Numbered from the stretch's first letter, positions 52,719 to 63,201 are shown. The stretch: 64,000 nucleotides of DNA from Lucinisca nassula (GCA_963580285.1 OY757026.1:66527396-66591395), one strand, 5' to 3'. The notes: a model not told the origin generated them from the letters alone. Numbers and translations are program-made.

Positions 52719-53447
52719 TTGACGTGCCACCAGTAACAATTCTGATTCTGAGTACAAGTTAGCACTTTTGTAATTCGAGGTGTGCACTGTTCATTTAGAA
52801 ACAATGTCATGCATAAGTTCAGAAATCATAATACTGAGAATCAGAAAGGCATTAAAGAGTATTAACAGTCAAATCGATTGTTTGGAATTAAAAAAAAAAA
52901 CACAAACAAACAAACAGCATCGCGTATCGTGAATTCACAGGCGGATAAAAGCGTTTTCTCTCATTTCATGAAGATTATGTACCCAAATTGTGCTGACTAA
53001 CAAATGCTTCATTGGAAGCCGTGGAATTGCAATAACATAGAAATCTTAAAATCGTGTGCGGTCAGAAATATTGATCGAAGTATGCTGGGGTTGGTGAAAA
53101 CACGCCAGACGAAAGAAAAAGTCTCTTTATCTTCGTTTATTATGAAAGGAATTTTCTGCCAGTATATCTGTAAAAGGTAATACCATATATCTGCAGCTAT
53201 GCAACATAACCACCCATGAAGATTAGGATTTTGACTAAAATAAGTAATTTATAAATACTGTTGTGACGTCATCAATTTCAATAGCGTTCGTTGTACCCAA
53301 CAACGTTCGTTGTACCGCGTTAACCGCTGTATCCATCCACCCAATCATCTATACATCCACCATCTATCTACCTTCATAGTCACCGACAGGTCCGTCGAGC
53401 AGACTTCTCTACCTGCTGAATCTGAGTTATAACCAGGTGATGCATAC
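52719..53447. other. No feature recognised
   Basis: Apparently unique sequence, including a short AAACAAACAAAC run near 52905. No exon could be supported. Confidence 0.4.
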
Positions 53448-53687
53448 TAAGGGGATTGGGAACGCCTTCAGGGGAGGTAACTCCTGAAAACGTATTTTTG
53501 TCTCCTATGTCAATAGGGGTCAGGTCTTAAAGGAAAGAATTTGCTCAAAGCAAATTCTTTCCTTTTAGAGTAGACATTTTTTTTTACAGTGGGACAGGGC
53601 TTATAGAAAAGCGAACAGGAAGTCATGAAAGTTGTGTCCCTTTGAAAAAAGGCGGAAAAATCTGCCAGATGTTCCCATTCCCCTTAA
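53448..53687. mobile_element. M8 MITE, complete
   Basis: TAAGGGGATTGGGAACGCC at the left is mirrored by GATGTTCCCATTCCCCTTA at the right. A strong internal hairpin is GAAAGAATTTGCTC AAAG CAAATTCTTTC. Confidence 0.78.
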
Positions 53688-53788
53688 GATGATGACGAAC
53701 CAATGTTTTGTGCGCAACAGCCTTTGCCTGTTTAGGTACAATATGTTCTGATTGCTTTGGTCGTAAACGGTATTATCGCATCTATGTA

Positions 53789-55076
53789 CGGGGTAGGCTG
53801 AAAAGTTCTGAGCCTGACAAGAAGCAGGCATCGAAAAGCCATGAAATTTTGTATTCAATAAATCAAAACCTTTTATACTTGATTTGACTCAAATGAGTTC
53901 AAGTTTACCTGCAATAACGTAGAAATTCTAGACTTTGAAAATTGATACGTATTAGCACGTTTTTGAGAAAATGGACAAAATCTGGCATCGTGGTGTCATC
54001 AAGTACCTCCATAAAAAGGGGTTAGCTCCTAAGGACATTCATGCCGATATGGTTGCCACATTAGGGGATGATGCTCCTTCGTATGCAGCCGAGAAAAAGT
54101 GGGCAGCAAATTTTAAGATGGGCCTTGAAGATGATGACCGGTGTTGACGACTCACAACTGCAACAACTGAGGAAACCATCAGCCAAGTGCACAGGGCCGT
54201 GATGGATGACAGGCGTTTAACTAAGAATCAGTTAGCTAACACTGTTGGCATCTCCCGTGAACGTGTAGAGAACATTCTACACTGTGAATTAGGAATGTCG
54301 AAGGTTTCCGCCAGATGGGTGCCACGGCTTTTGACGCCTGACCAAAAGTTGACCAGACTGAACCTGTCACAAGCCAACTTGGCTATTTTTGAAGCAGACC
54401 AAGATGGTTTTCTTGACCGTTTTGTCACTCAGGATGAGTGTTGGGTTCATCACTTTGAGTCAGAGACCAAAAGACAATCCATGCAATGGAAGTACCCTGG
54501 CTCACCCCCTCCAAAGAAGGCAAAGGCCGTCTCCTCTGCAGGGAAGGTGATGGCATCAGTGTTCTGGGATGCCAAGGGAATAATATTCATAGATTACTTT
54601 CAAAAGGGCAGAACAATTAATGGGGAGTATTATGCAGATCTGCTAAAACAATTGCGAAAAGCAATTAAGGCTAAACGACCCGGAAAATTGACAAAAGGGG
54701 TCTTGTTCCATCAGGACAATGCGCCTGCTCATAAATCGGTTGTCGCAATGGTTGCTGTGCATGGCTGTGGCTTCACACTTGTCGATCACCCTCCGTACTC
54801 ACCTGATCTAGCTCCATCAGATTATTTCCTGTTTCCAAACATGAAAAAGCACTTGGCTGGGCAGCATTATCGGTCAGACGAGGAGGTGATAGCTGCCGTG
54901 GATGAGTTTTTCAGGGACCAAAATGAGACCTTCTATACCACTGGGATCCAAGGACTCCAGCATCGCTGGGGGAAGTGTGTGGACAGGAAGGGAGACTATG
55001 TTGAAAAATAAGGCACTTTCAGCATGGACAAACCATTGGATCCTGGTCAGGCTCAGAACTTTTCAGCCTACCCCCA
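53789..55076 (+). mobile_element. Mariner transposon
   Basis: Terminal repeats GGGGTAGGCTGAAAAG continuing TTCTGAGCCTGAC on the left are mirrored at 55047-55075, with TA outside both (53787-53788, 55077-55078). The length of about 1.29 kb and TA target match classical mariners. The transposase fills most of it. Confidence 0.95.
53971..55011 (+). pseudogene. Mariner transposase, one premature stop
   Basis: From ATG at 53971 to TAA at 55009-55011 the frame has 346 codons, the normal mariner length, with no frameshift. One TGA interrupts it at 54145-54147 (codon 59), after EDDDRC in the N-terminal DNA-binding part. The helix-turn-helix region is followed by catalytic D155 (in QDECW), D249 (in HQDNAPAH) and D284 (in PSDY), i.e. 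DD34D. HPPYSPDLAPSDY is the classical mariner signature. A downstream ATG (54187) keeps the catalytic domain open but would lack the first DNA-binding half. Confidence 0.95.
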
Positions 55077-55084
55077 TATGGTAT

Positions 55085-55389
55085 TTTGTTTGTTTGTTTG
55101 ATTTGAGGTTTAACGTCCCCGTCAACACTGTAAAGGTCATTTTGGAGACGTTGCTTCCAATTTTGTGGGACTTTTACCCGACATTGAGATGAAATGCCAT
55201 CTCAAGCCCTGTCACCCAATGAAACCAATAGGGTTTATTAGCATGGACGGTCCGCCTCGCACCGCGGTTCCTGGACAGGCTTAGATCCTCTAAGCTGTTT
55301 ACCAGTACTAGTGTGCAGGCCGGATTCAGCTCTGCGTGTAAGCATCATGCAGCCCATATATTTCTTCAAGCCCCTATGGGCGGGGGCTT
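55085..55389 (-). mobile_element. SINE-B with 13-bp TSD
   Basis: CCCCATATGGTAT flanks it (55072-55084, 55390-55402). The duplicated bases include the mariner's last CCCCA and its TA, so this SINE arrived after the mariner. Confidence 0.92.
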
Positions 55390-55451
55390 CCCCATATGGT
55401 ATAAAAGGGTTTGACTAATTTATCATAATGTCATATTTCTAGTTTTTTTAG

Positions 55452-55587
55452 GAATGTCTTGGTTTCGCAATTTCCTCCATATAGACAGGGTCATCGATAC
55501 GGCTCGGACATGGACTTTCTCGAGAAGTTGGCAGATGGTGTGAAGGCTGAGATGTATATTATGGTCAAGGATAGCAAAAATCAATGA
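55452..55587 (+). CDS. Candidate terminal exon, unknown protein
   Basis: A TTTTTTTAG acceptor is followed by a 44-codon frame (phase +1) ending in TGA at 55585-55587. The peptide is polar and protein-like, with FPPYRQGHRYGSDMDFLEKL and then ADGVKAEMYIMVKDSK. AATAAA follows at 55608-55613, so this resembles a last exon with a very short 3' UTR. The sequence matches no repeat in the window. I do not recognise the protein, and no upstream exon was found, though the mariner and SINE-B would sit in the preceding intron. A chance frame is possible. Confidence 0.5.
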
Positions 55588-55789
55588 ATGCCAACTCTAC
55601 AAAGACTAATAAAACTGGTTTTGTGACCTAACAGGTGTCAGATCACAATTTCATCTGGAAGGACTCACGTAAATGTAAAGCATTTTCGTTGACCAAATAC
55701 ATAAGACACATGAAAGGTACCCCAAAGACAATACAAAGTTTAAGGCACGCAGTGACACAGAAAGACACTTAACATGTAGAAATTCAGTA

Positions 55790-55944
55790 TTTGTTTGTTT
55801 GATTTGAGGTTTATCGTCCCCGTCAACACTGTATATGTCATTTTGGAGACGTTGCTTCCAATTTGTGTGTGGGTCGGTTTCAGCTCTGGGTGGAAGCATC
55901 ATGCAGCCCATCTGTTTCTTCAAGCCCCAATGGGCGGGGGCTTG
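55790..55944 (-). mobile_element. SINE-B, internally deleted
   Basis: Antisense; it jumps from TTGCTTCCAATTTG to TGTGGGTCGGTTTCAGC, losing about 140 bp, and is followed by a run of about 16 G. Confidence 0.85.
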
Positions 55945-56056
55945 GGGGGGGGGGGGGCAGGAGATATATCTGAATCTGCCTGGTACTCCATACACCTCAA
56001 GTAGAGTATTATATACTATAAAACGACCGGGTAAATTTTCTCCAGAAAGCATGCTT

Positions 56057-56341
56057 TTGTTTGTTTGATTTGAGGTTTAACGTCCCCGTCAACACTGTAA
56101 AAGTCATTTTGGTGACGTTGCTTCCAATTTTGAGGGACTTTTACCCGACATTGAGATGAAATGGCATCTCAAGCCCTGTCCCCTATGAAACCAATAGGGT
56201 TTATAACCATGGACGGTCCGACTCGCACCGCTTTGCCTGGGCAGGCTTAGATCCTCTATGCGGTTTAACAGTACGCGTGTGTGGGTGGGTTTCAACTCTG
56301 CGTGGAAGCATCATGCAGCTCATCTATTTCTTCAAGCCCCG
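56057..56341 (-). mobile_element. SINE-B copy, near full length
   Basis: Antisense from GTTTGTTTGATTTGAGG to TTCTTCAAGCCCCG; the terminal GGGCGGGGGC is missing. Confidence 0.85.
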
Positions 56342-56345
56342 AATT

Positions 56346-56543
56346 CAGTAGAATTCCGCTTTCAAGACCACCTAAAATTTAGACAAAATTTGCTTTTAAA
56401 AGCACATTTTGAAGACTTAAGGTACATTTTCTTTGTTTTCTCCGCATCCAGTATGCTATTGTAGGAGACCAACTTTGGGACTGTTCGAAAGTGGTCTTAA
56501 AGACCACGTCCAAGAGGTGGTCTTAATCTAGGAATTTTGTTGT
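56346..56543. mobile_element. M7 MITE
   Basis: CAGTAGAATTCCGCTTTCAAG at the left and TCTTAATCTAGGAATTTTG at the right; hairpin GTGGTCTTAAAGACCAC inside. Confidence 0.75.
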
Positions 56544-56800
56544 ATATGGGTTTCAAACGCTTTATGACATAAACGTTTATCCATGACTTGTGTTTGTATG
56601 TGTGTATGGGGGTGGGGGAAGGGGGTCTTAGTACTTACAACTGATTGATATGAAATTGGTTTTACTAAAACTTTCATGGGGGAGTTCTTATACATGCCAA
56701 ACATTTTAGCTGGTCAAATACATGAAACATCATTCAGCATCTAAGTACAACAAAATAGTACGAAGACACTCATAGGCAAGAAGAAACTGCAAAGACAATT

Positions 56801-56949
56801 CCCAGTAGGCACACGACGTAATTTTGACGTCACATCAACGTCGGTAGAACGTCATGACGTTTATGCAACGTCATATCAACGTCGGTGCAACGTCATGACG
56901 TTGCACCGACGTTGATATGACGTTGCCCTAGCGACGTGTGCCTGCTGGG
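56801..56949. mobile_element. M9 MITE with CRE-like motifs
   Basis: CCCAGTAGGCACACGACGT and ACGTGTGCCTGCTGGG are inverse ends. The whole 149 bp folds on itself through AACGTCATGACGTT and repeated GACGTTG. A full CRE-type TGACGTCA lies at 56825-56832. Confidence 0.8.
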
Positions 56950-57186
56950 TTGTTTGTTCGATTTGAGGTTTAACGTCCCCGTAAAAGTCATTTTGGAGAC
57001 GTTGCTTCCAATTTTGTGGGACTTTTACCCGACATTGAGATGAAATGACACCTCAAGCCCTACCACCCAATGAAACCAATAGGGTTTATAAGCAAGGATG
57101 GTCCGACTCGTACCGCTTTGCCTGGGCTGGCTTAGATCCTCTAAGCGGTTTACCAGTACTCGTGTACGGGTCGGTTTCAGCTCTGC
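56950..57186 (-). mobile_element. SINE-B, 5'-truncated
   Basis: Antisense from TTGTTTGTTCGATTTGAGG to GTCGGTTTCAGCTCTGCG; directly abuts M9. Confidence 0.82.
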
Positions 57187-57376
57187 GATAGGAGAGAATG
57201 ACCGTAGAAAATTTTACATGGTTTATCTCCCTGAAATGATAGCCTTATTGACCGGATTTTTGATAAGGGAGCTAAACCCGACTAGCAAATCGATAAAATA
57301 TATTTCTCATATTTCCCCCTCTAATGACTCAAACACACAGAAAATATAACTACTTTGGTTTTATGACCCTTTCTAG

Positions 57377-57502
57377 CCTTGTAAACCAGGGGTCGCAGGA
57401 TCGATCCCGGGCTTCTCCAGACTTTCGGATGAGTCTTTAAACCGAGGTCCCGTCTCCGTATGACCTTAGCTGTTGGTGGGACGTAAAACTCAAACACTCA
57501 CT
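57377..57502 (+). mobile_element. SINE-D, 5'-truncated with TSD
   Basis: TGACCCTTTCTAG flanks it (57364-57376, 57503-57515). It begins inside the tRNA-like head (CCTTGTAAACCAGG), showing that SINE-D copies truncate at the 5' end, as expected for LINE-driven retrotransposition. Confidence 0.88.
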
Positions 57503-57545
57503 TGACCCTTTCTAGATTATTTCACTTATATCGAGTCGATCGTTA

Positions 57546-57680
57546 ATCAGAAGTGGGAGCAGACCCGGAGAAAAACCACCTGACCTTTCGTTGCAGAATT
57601 TGACCCGAGCCAAGCTCGAACTCACAGCAGTGAGCGAAGAGTCAGGGCTCTTACCCACTAGGCCACGGGCGCCCGTTCAA
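57546..57680 (-). mobile_element. SINE-E, tRNA-derived
   Basis: On the minus strand: GGGCGCCCGTGGCCTAGTGG and GTAAGAGCCC (box A region) with GTGAGTTCGAGCTTGG (box B), then a body GAAAGGTCAGGTGG. Confidence 0.68.
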
Positions 57681-57774
57681 ACACGGTCTTTGGGCTATTC
57701 ATTCACGCGGATCTAACGTGTCCCAGAATCTATATTTTTGAGGAAAAATAATGTTCATCCCATGTTTCACTATA

Positions 57775-57872
57775 CAGTAGAACTTCTATGGCTCGAACAC
57801 AGATTGTTCGTTTACCATGGCTGAGTCGAACCCATTATTGAGTCCCTAGAGAAATCATGTACATAAGAAATA

Positions 57873-57903
<31 letters not shown>

Positions 57904-58147
57904 TTTTCGCTCTTTTTGCTTGCAAATGTATGCTGTGCAAATGCATGCTGTGTGTATTCATTAGAATCGCCTCGATGTGGCGATTCTAATGAGTACATAC
58001 AACATATATTCCATTATAGAACACCGATAGGATGTCAAAAATGATCTCCTTATGCCTCCTGGTAGTAACCCTCAGTGGCTCGAACTACCCCTGCCTCGAA
58101 CGGATTTTCGAGGTCCCAAAGGGGTTCGAGCCATTGAAGTTCGACTG
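57775..58147. mobile_element. M6 MITE (Tc1/pogo-like), complete
   Basis: TA-CAGTAGAACTTCTATGGCTCG and CGAGCCATTGAAGTTCGACTG-TA are inverse ends with TA outside. The core hairpin at about 57944-58010 (TAGAATCGCCTCGATGTGGC, mirrored) matches the M5 core. A 30-bp G run sits at 57873-57902. Confidence 0.82.
57873..57902. repeat. Poly-G run, 30 bp
   Basis: Uninterrupted guanines within M6; potential quadruplex, and length uncertain in sequencing. Confidence 0.85.
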
Positions 58148-58505
58148 TAAATTGAATATCGGGGTTTAGTTTATACAAATTTATTTTAGATCAGTTGCGA
58201 TGAAAGTTTCAAACTTATTAAATCTCTCTCGAACACTCATTCCGCGGTTTACGGAGATGTGTTGATTACCGTGATTTGAATCACACCAAGAGACCCCATT
58301 TTTAAATTTTTCAAACCGGGTTCAACCATTCCATATATACATACAGTCGAACTTCAATGGCTCGAACACCTTGGGACCTCGAAAATCTGTTCGAGACAGG
58401 GGTAGTTCGAGCCACTGAGGTTACTGTCAGGAGGCATAACGAGATATTTTTAGACATCTTTTCGGTGTTCTATAATGAATATGTATGCTGTGTGTACTCA
58501 TTTAA

Positions 58506-59328
58506 GGTGCATTATTGAGCTATCTGGAAAAAATGCTTCCAAAAATGAAATACATATAGCCGGTATTTTTCTTTAAAACAATACAAATGAAAGCATTTTA
58601 TGCAAAAATGCGAACAATTATGATGACAGGTAAACGAGTTTGAGAGGGATTCCCTAACTAGGTTTCGAACACTAGTTAGATCTATTTTTAGTTCGTGACA
58701 AAAATAGAATCCCCATAAATGACGTTATGCGACGTTCATTTTTGGCCTTGTTTGCTTAGGCCATGCCTGAATCGGAAAAAATATGACGCTGAATACCATG
58801 CCATAAGTAACGACACTCAGAGACGATACTGTCGCCATGTATGTGTAAAGTGACAGATTTATTTTAAGAACAGAAATTCCGAACAGATGTTCAGAGCGAA
58901 GGGTAAACACGAATGAAAACGACCATTTTCACAAAGTTCTGAAGCTGTTTGTTTGTTTGATTTGATGTTTAACGTCCCCGTCAACACTGTAAAGGTCATT
59001 TTGGAGACGTTACTTCCAATTTTGTGGGACTTTTACCCGACATTGAGATGAAATGACATCTCAAGCCCTGTCGCCCAATGAAACCAATAGGGTTTATTAG
59101 CATGGACGGTCCTCCTCGCACCGCGGTTCCTGGACAGGCTTAGATCCTCTAAGCGGTTTACCAGTACTAGTGTGCGGGCCGGATTCAGCTCTGCGTGGAA
59201 GCATCATGCAGCCCATATATTTCTTCTGAAGCTGTAATTGGCTCCAAAAGTGTACACTTGACAAAGGAGTATGCATTGAAGATAAAAACCAGAAAAAAAA
59301 TTGAGACCCGGTAGCTCAATAATGCACC
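58506..59328. mobile_element. Nested TIR element, TTTAA target
   Basis: GGTGCATTATTGAGCTA and TAGCTCAATAATGCACC are inverse ends. TTTAA lies on both sides (58501-58505, 59329-59333). TTA inside the flank would also fit a Harbinger-type duplication. It contains a SINE-B. No coding frame is recognised. Confidence 0.78.
58948..59223 (-). mobile_element. SINE-B with 11-bp TSD
   Basis: TTCTGAAGCTG flanks it (58937-58947, 59224-59234). It ends at the CATATATTTCT position, slightly 5'-truncated. Confidence 0.88.
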
Positions 59329-59786
59329 TTTAAAATCGCCGGCGATTCTAATGATTACACACAGCATACATTTGCAAATCTCCTTAATTATCCCCCACTA
59401 TTTCTTATGTAGAGGATTTCGCTAGGGGCTCAAGAATTGGTTCGACACATCCATGGTAAACGAGCCATCGGTGTTCGAGCCATCGAAGTTCAGCTGTATA
59501 TTCATTCAGTCATTCACATGCTGTCTGTAATATAAGCCATGTAGGTCTTCAAAAACGGAAGATGCACCAGGAAGATGCATTAATTTGTCAAGTATGAAGC
59601 GTATGCAACTTTATGAATTTCATACTGCATATAGTTGCAAACATTGGTTACATAACAATGCAAATGTCTAAGTGCTTTCATATATAAAAGGATCTATCTT
59701 AATCAAATTTTCTGCTCTAATATGGCCAATGCTCTGCAGCTAGACCAAGAGTATGGGGCGCCCTTTTACTATATATTCCCTATTTA

Positions 59787-60515
59787 TAGATATCCATAAT
59801 TAATTATGGATATCCATAATTCGACATATGTATATCCATAATTATTTATGGATATCAATACTTATTAATGGATATCCATAATTCGAATTATGGATATCCA
59901 TAAATCGAACAGAATTTAATTCGATTTATGGATATCTATAATTCGTATTATGGATATCAATAAATCCGTCGAATTATTGATATTCATAATTTGAATTATG
60001 GATAGCCATAAATTGAATAATGGATATCCATAATTCGGTCCATTTATGGATATCCATAATTCGTCTTGGCTGACTATAATTCGTCTTGGCAGATAAATAC
60101 AATAAATTAGGATTGAAACCAAAGGCTTTTTGTGGTGAATTATGGATATCCATAGTCCGAAATACGGATATCCATAATTCAGCCGGATTTATAGATATCC
60201 ATAATACGATTTATGGATATCTATAATTCGAATTATGGATATCCATAAATCAGCGGAATAATGGATATCCATATTTTGATTTATTGATATCCATAATTGA
60301 AATTAATGATATCCATAATTAGAATTATGGATTTTCATAAATCGCTCTAAATTAATGATATCCATAAATTGAATTATGGATATCCATAATTCGATTTATG
60401 GATATCTATAATTAGAATTATGGATATCCATTATTCGACTGATATAAGGATATCCATAATTCGAATTATGGATATACATAAATCGTATTATGGATATCTA
60501 TAAATATGGATTAAA
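59787..60515. repeat. Palindromic GGATATCC satellite
   Basis: About 30 degenerate copies of the self-complementary TTATGGATATCCATAA, separated by AATTCGAATT-like linkers that are also palindromic. Period is about 20-24 bp. A short non-repeat segment interrupts at about 60062-60135. Confidence 0.9.
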
Positions 60516-60529
60516 TAGAAAAACGGCAC

Positions 60530-60665
60530 CCCATAAACACGCCTTTTATACAAATACAGTGTAAACTTTATCGCCAAATAAAAAAACAAACACGAAAATT
60601 ATAAGATGAAAAATTGTGATATTGTTTTCTTATTTCTGCTCTAGCAGAAATAAGTACAAGAAAAT
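60530..60665. mobile_element. M5 MITE, partial
   Basis: AAACACGCCTTTTATACAAATA followed by AAATTGTGATATTGTTTTC and TTATTTCTGCTCTAGCAGAAATAAG; the core hairpin and right end are missing. Confidence 0.6.
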
Positions 60666-61019
60666 GCCTAATGGCATTATGGACGGGTTTTTCAGTACAG
60701 CTGTGACTTCAGCAAAGCTGCAAACTGCATATTTAGCAAGAGTTGGCAGAAGGCAACATAGCTCGCCAATAGGGGCCTACCATTACCAAATAAAATTTCA
60801 ATTATGCAGGTCCCCCCCACCCCCCCCACACACACACACGCCACCCCATGACATTCTGTTTTGTCAAAGTTCAACAGATTGCAGCAATACATACACAACA
60901 TTTATATGAAGCATTGCAGCACTGACAAAGGTTTCCTATAAATAAACAGTGGCCTTGACCTTGAGCTCAGGGCCCTTAAAGTAGTTATTGCTTGAGATAA
61001 CAATTTGTTATGCCCAACA

Positions 61020-61845
61020 TTTGAGTGAGTGTGTATGTGCATGCATGCAAGCATGAGCATGTGTGTATGAATGCATACGGCCATGTATGCATGCATGTGT
61101 GGCATGCATACATGCGTGCATGCATGTGCATGTATGTGTTTGTGTATGCATACATGAGTGCATACGTGAGTGGGTGCATTTATGAGTGCATGCACATGTG
61201 TGTGTATGCATGTATTTGTGTGAATGCATGCATGAGTGCATGCATACATGAGTATATGCATGAATGCATGAGTGCATGCAAGCATGTGTGTGCATGCAAG
61301 CATGTGTGAATTCAAGTGTGTATGTGCATGCATGCATGTTTGTACATGCATGCATGTATGCAAGTGCGCATGCATACATGTATGCATGAGTGCATATGCC
61401 ACTTGTTTGAGTGCATGCATGCATGCATTTGTGAGTGCATGCATGCATATGTGTGTGTGTGCATACATGCCTGCATGACTGTGTGTGTGCATGCAGGTGT
61501 GTGTGTATGCATACATGAGTGCATGCATGTGTGCTTGCATGCATGCATGAGTGGGTGCATTTATGCCTGTGTGTGTGTATGCATGCATGAGTGCATGCAC
61601 ATGTGTGTGTATGCATGTATGTGTGTGCATGCATGCATGAATGCATGCGTGAGTGTTTGTGTGTGTACGTGCAGACATGCATGCATGAGTGTGAGCATGG
61701 ATAAATGTTAGTGTGCATGCAGGCAAGTGTGCATGCATGCATGTGTGCAGGCAAGTGTGTTTGTGTATGCATGCGCATGCATGCCTGAATGTGAGCATGC
61801 ATGTGTGCATGCGTACATGTATGCATGAGTGCATACCATAAAAAA
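61020..61845. repeat. TGCA/TG repeat, alternating Pu-Py
   Basis: About 820 bp built almost only from GCATGCAT, TGTG and TACATG motifs, so purines and pyrimidines alternate over long stretches. Long open frames rich in Cys or His-Met arise in several phases on both strands from the low-complexity sequence and are not genes. Confidence 0.92.
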
Positions 61846-62087
61846 AACGTCCAAAAGCCATTTCCTTATGTGAAAGAGTTAAGTCTGCAGCAATTGAAAG
61901 AGAACCAAAAAGTACCCCTAAGAAAAAATGAAAAGTAAATTTTCATGCCTTTGCATTGTACAAAATGCAATTTATACATTTGACAAAAAAAAAGAAGAAG
62001 AAATTTGACAAACTTGCAAGTAATAATAATATAATAATGTTTATGTGTTATTAAGACAGAAAAAGAAAAAAAAAGGTGTGTGTGTGT

Positions 62088-62180
62088 GGGGGGGGGGGGG
62101 GGGGGGGAGAACATTCTTCCACCTGGAATTGAACCCAGGACCCTCCGGTTCAGAGTCAAGCACTCTATCGCTTGCAAGGG
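62088..62180 (-). mobile_element. tRNA-like SINE fragment with poly-G flank
   Basis: On the minus strand, GCAAGCGATAGAGTGCTTGAC and CTGGGTTCAATTCCAGG resemble box A and box B of a tRNA-derived head. A 20-bp G run (62088-62107) adjoins it. Confidence 0.5.
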
Positions 62181-62262
62181 AAGTAAGGGAGGTAATACAG
62201 AGTAAAACTTCTTAAGTTTATGAAGTAAGGGAGGTAATACAGAGTCAAACTTCTTAAAATGT
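62180..62262. repeat. 42-bp tandem duplication
   Basis: GAAGTAAGGGAGGTAATACAG and AACTTCTTAA occur twice, 42 bp apart. Confidence 0.8.
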
Positions 62263-62439
62263 ACTTAAGTTCGAAAAATGGTAATTTTCAACAAAACTTT
62301 GGTTGTTGGTGCCATTAATGGATTGCATATGAAATAGGTACTATTAATGAAGCAAAAGTTTTAATATGAAAGCAATCCATTGAAGAATAAAGGTAATATA
62401 ATACTTTGAAAAAAGGTTAACCAAAAGGTTAACCTCGGA

Positions 62440-62472
62440 CGACGCCCGCCCCGCCCGCCCCGCCCGCCCGGA
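62440..62472. repeat. GC-rich CCGCCC minisatellite
   Basis: GCCCGCCCCGCCCGCCCCG in an otherwise AT-rich context, followed by a poly-A run near 62500. Confidence 0.7.
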
Positions 62473-62901
62473 CATCGCTATTCTAAAGGACGGATTTAAA
62501 AAAAAAAAAAAAAAAAACCCGTCCAAAAATAAGGTTAACCCCTTTAAACCCCAGTTTTCCTATATAAAGGTGAGGTTCAAGGGGGTGATTTCGTGTCTTT
62601 TTGCCTCATGTTCATTGACACCCCTTCTGATGAAGCATCGTCACTTTGCTCGGTCCTGTGTAACTTTTGATATGTTGAAGTCATGAGGTAGGGTGGGGGA
62701 TGGGCTTTTTTGGGTGACACTGTATCGCTCTTCTGACCACCATGGGAGCATTTGCCCGTTTATAGATCTCCATAGAGGATTTTTCTTAGACAAACGTTTC
62801 TCAGTAGCATGCCCGTTATAAATATGCCAGTTTTAGAACAGTGTGACTGTAATCCTGTCTTACCGCTTAATCTTTATAAAAGTTTTCTAATACAGCTTGT
62901 T

Positions 62902-63201
62902 CGCGGCCCCCGCCCATTGGGGCTTGAAGAAATAAATGAGCTGCACGATGCTTCCACGCAGAGCTGAAACCGACCTCTCACGGGTACTGGTAAACCGCTT
63001 AGAGGATCTAAGCCTGTCCAGGCAATGCGGTGCTAGTCGGACCGTCCATGCTTATAAACCCTATTGGTTTCATTGGTCGACAGGGCTTGAGATGTCATTT
63101 CATCTCAATGTCGGGTAAAAGTCCCACAAAATTGGAAGCAACGTCTCCAAAATGGCCTATACAGTGTTGACGGGGACGTTAAACCTCAAACCAACCAACC
63201 T
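62902..63201 (+). mobile_element. SINE-B with 10-bp TSD
   Basis: ACAGCTTGTT flanks it (62892-62901, 63202-63211). Full length, from CGGCCCCCGCCCATTGGGG to the AAACCAACCAACC tail. Confidence 0.9.

Larger units (their letters stand above)
58344..59496. mobile_element. M6 MITE split by a nested element
   Basis: TA-CAGTCGAACTTCAATGGCTC at the left and GAGCCATCGAAGTTCAGCTG-TA at the right. The core hairpin is broken at 58501-59333 by another TIR element. Confidence 0.82.

Noticed and set aside
60902..61861. Long minus-strand open frames rich in Cys, His and Met
   Set aside because: They lie entirely in a TGCA/TG simple repeat, overlap similar frames in other phases and strands, and have no non-repetitive domain.
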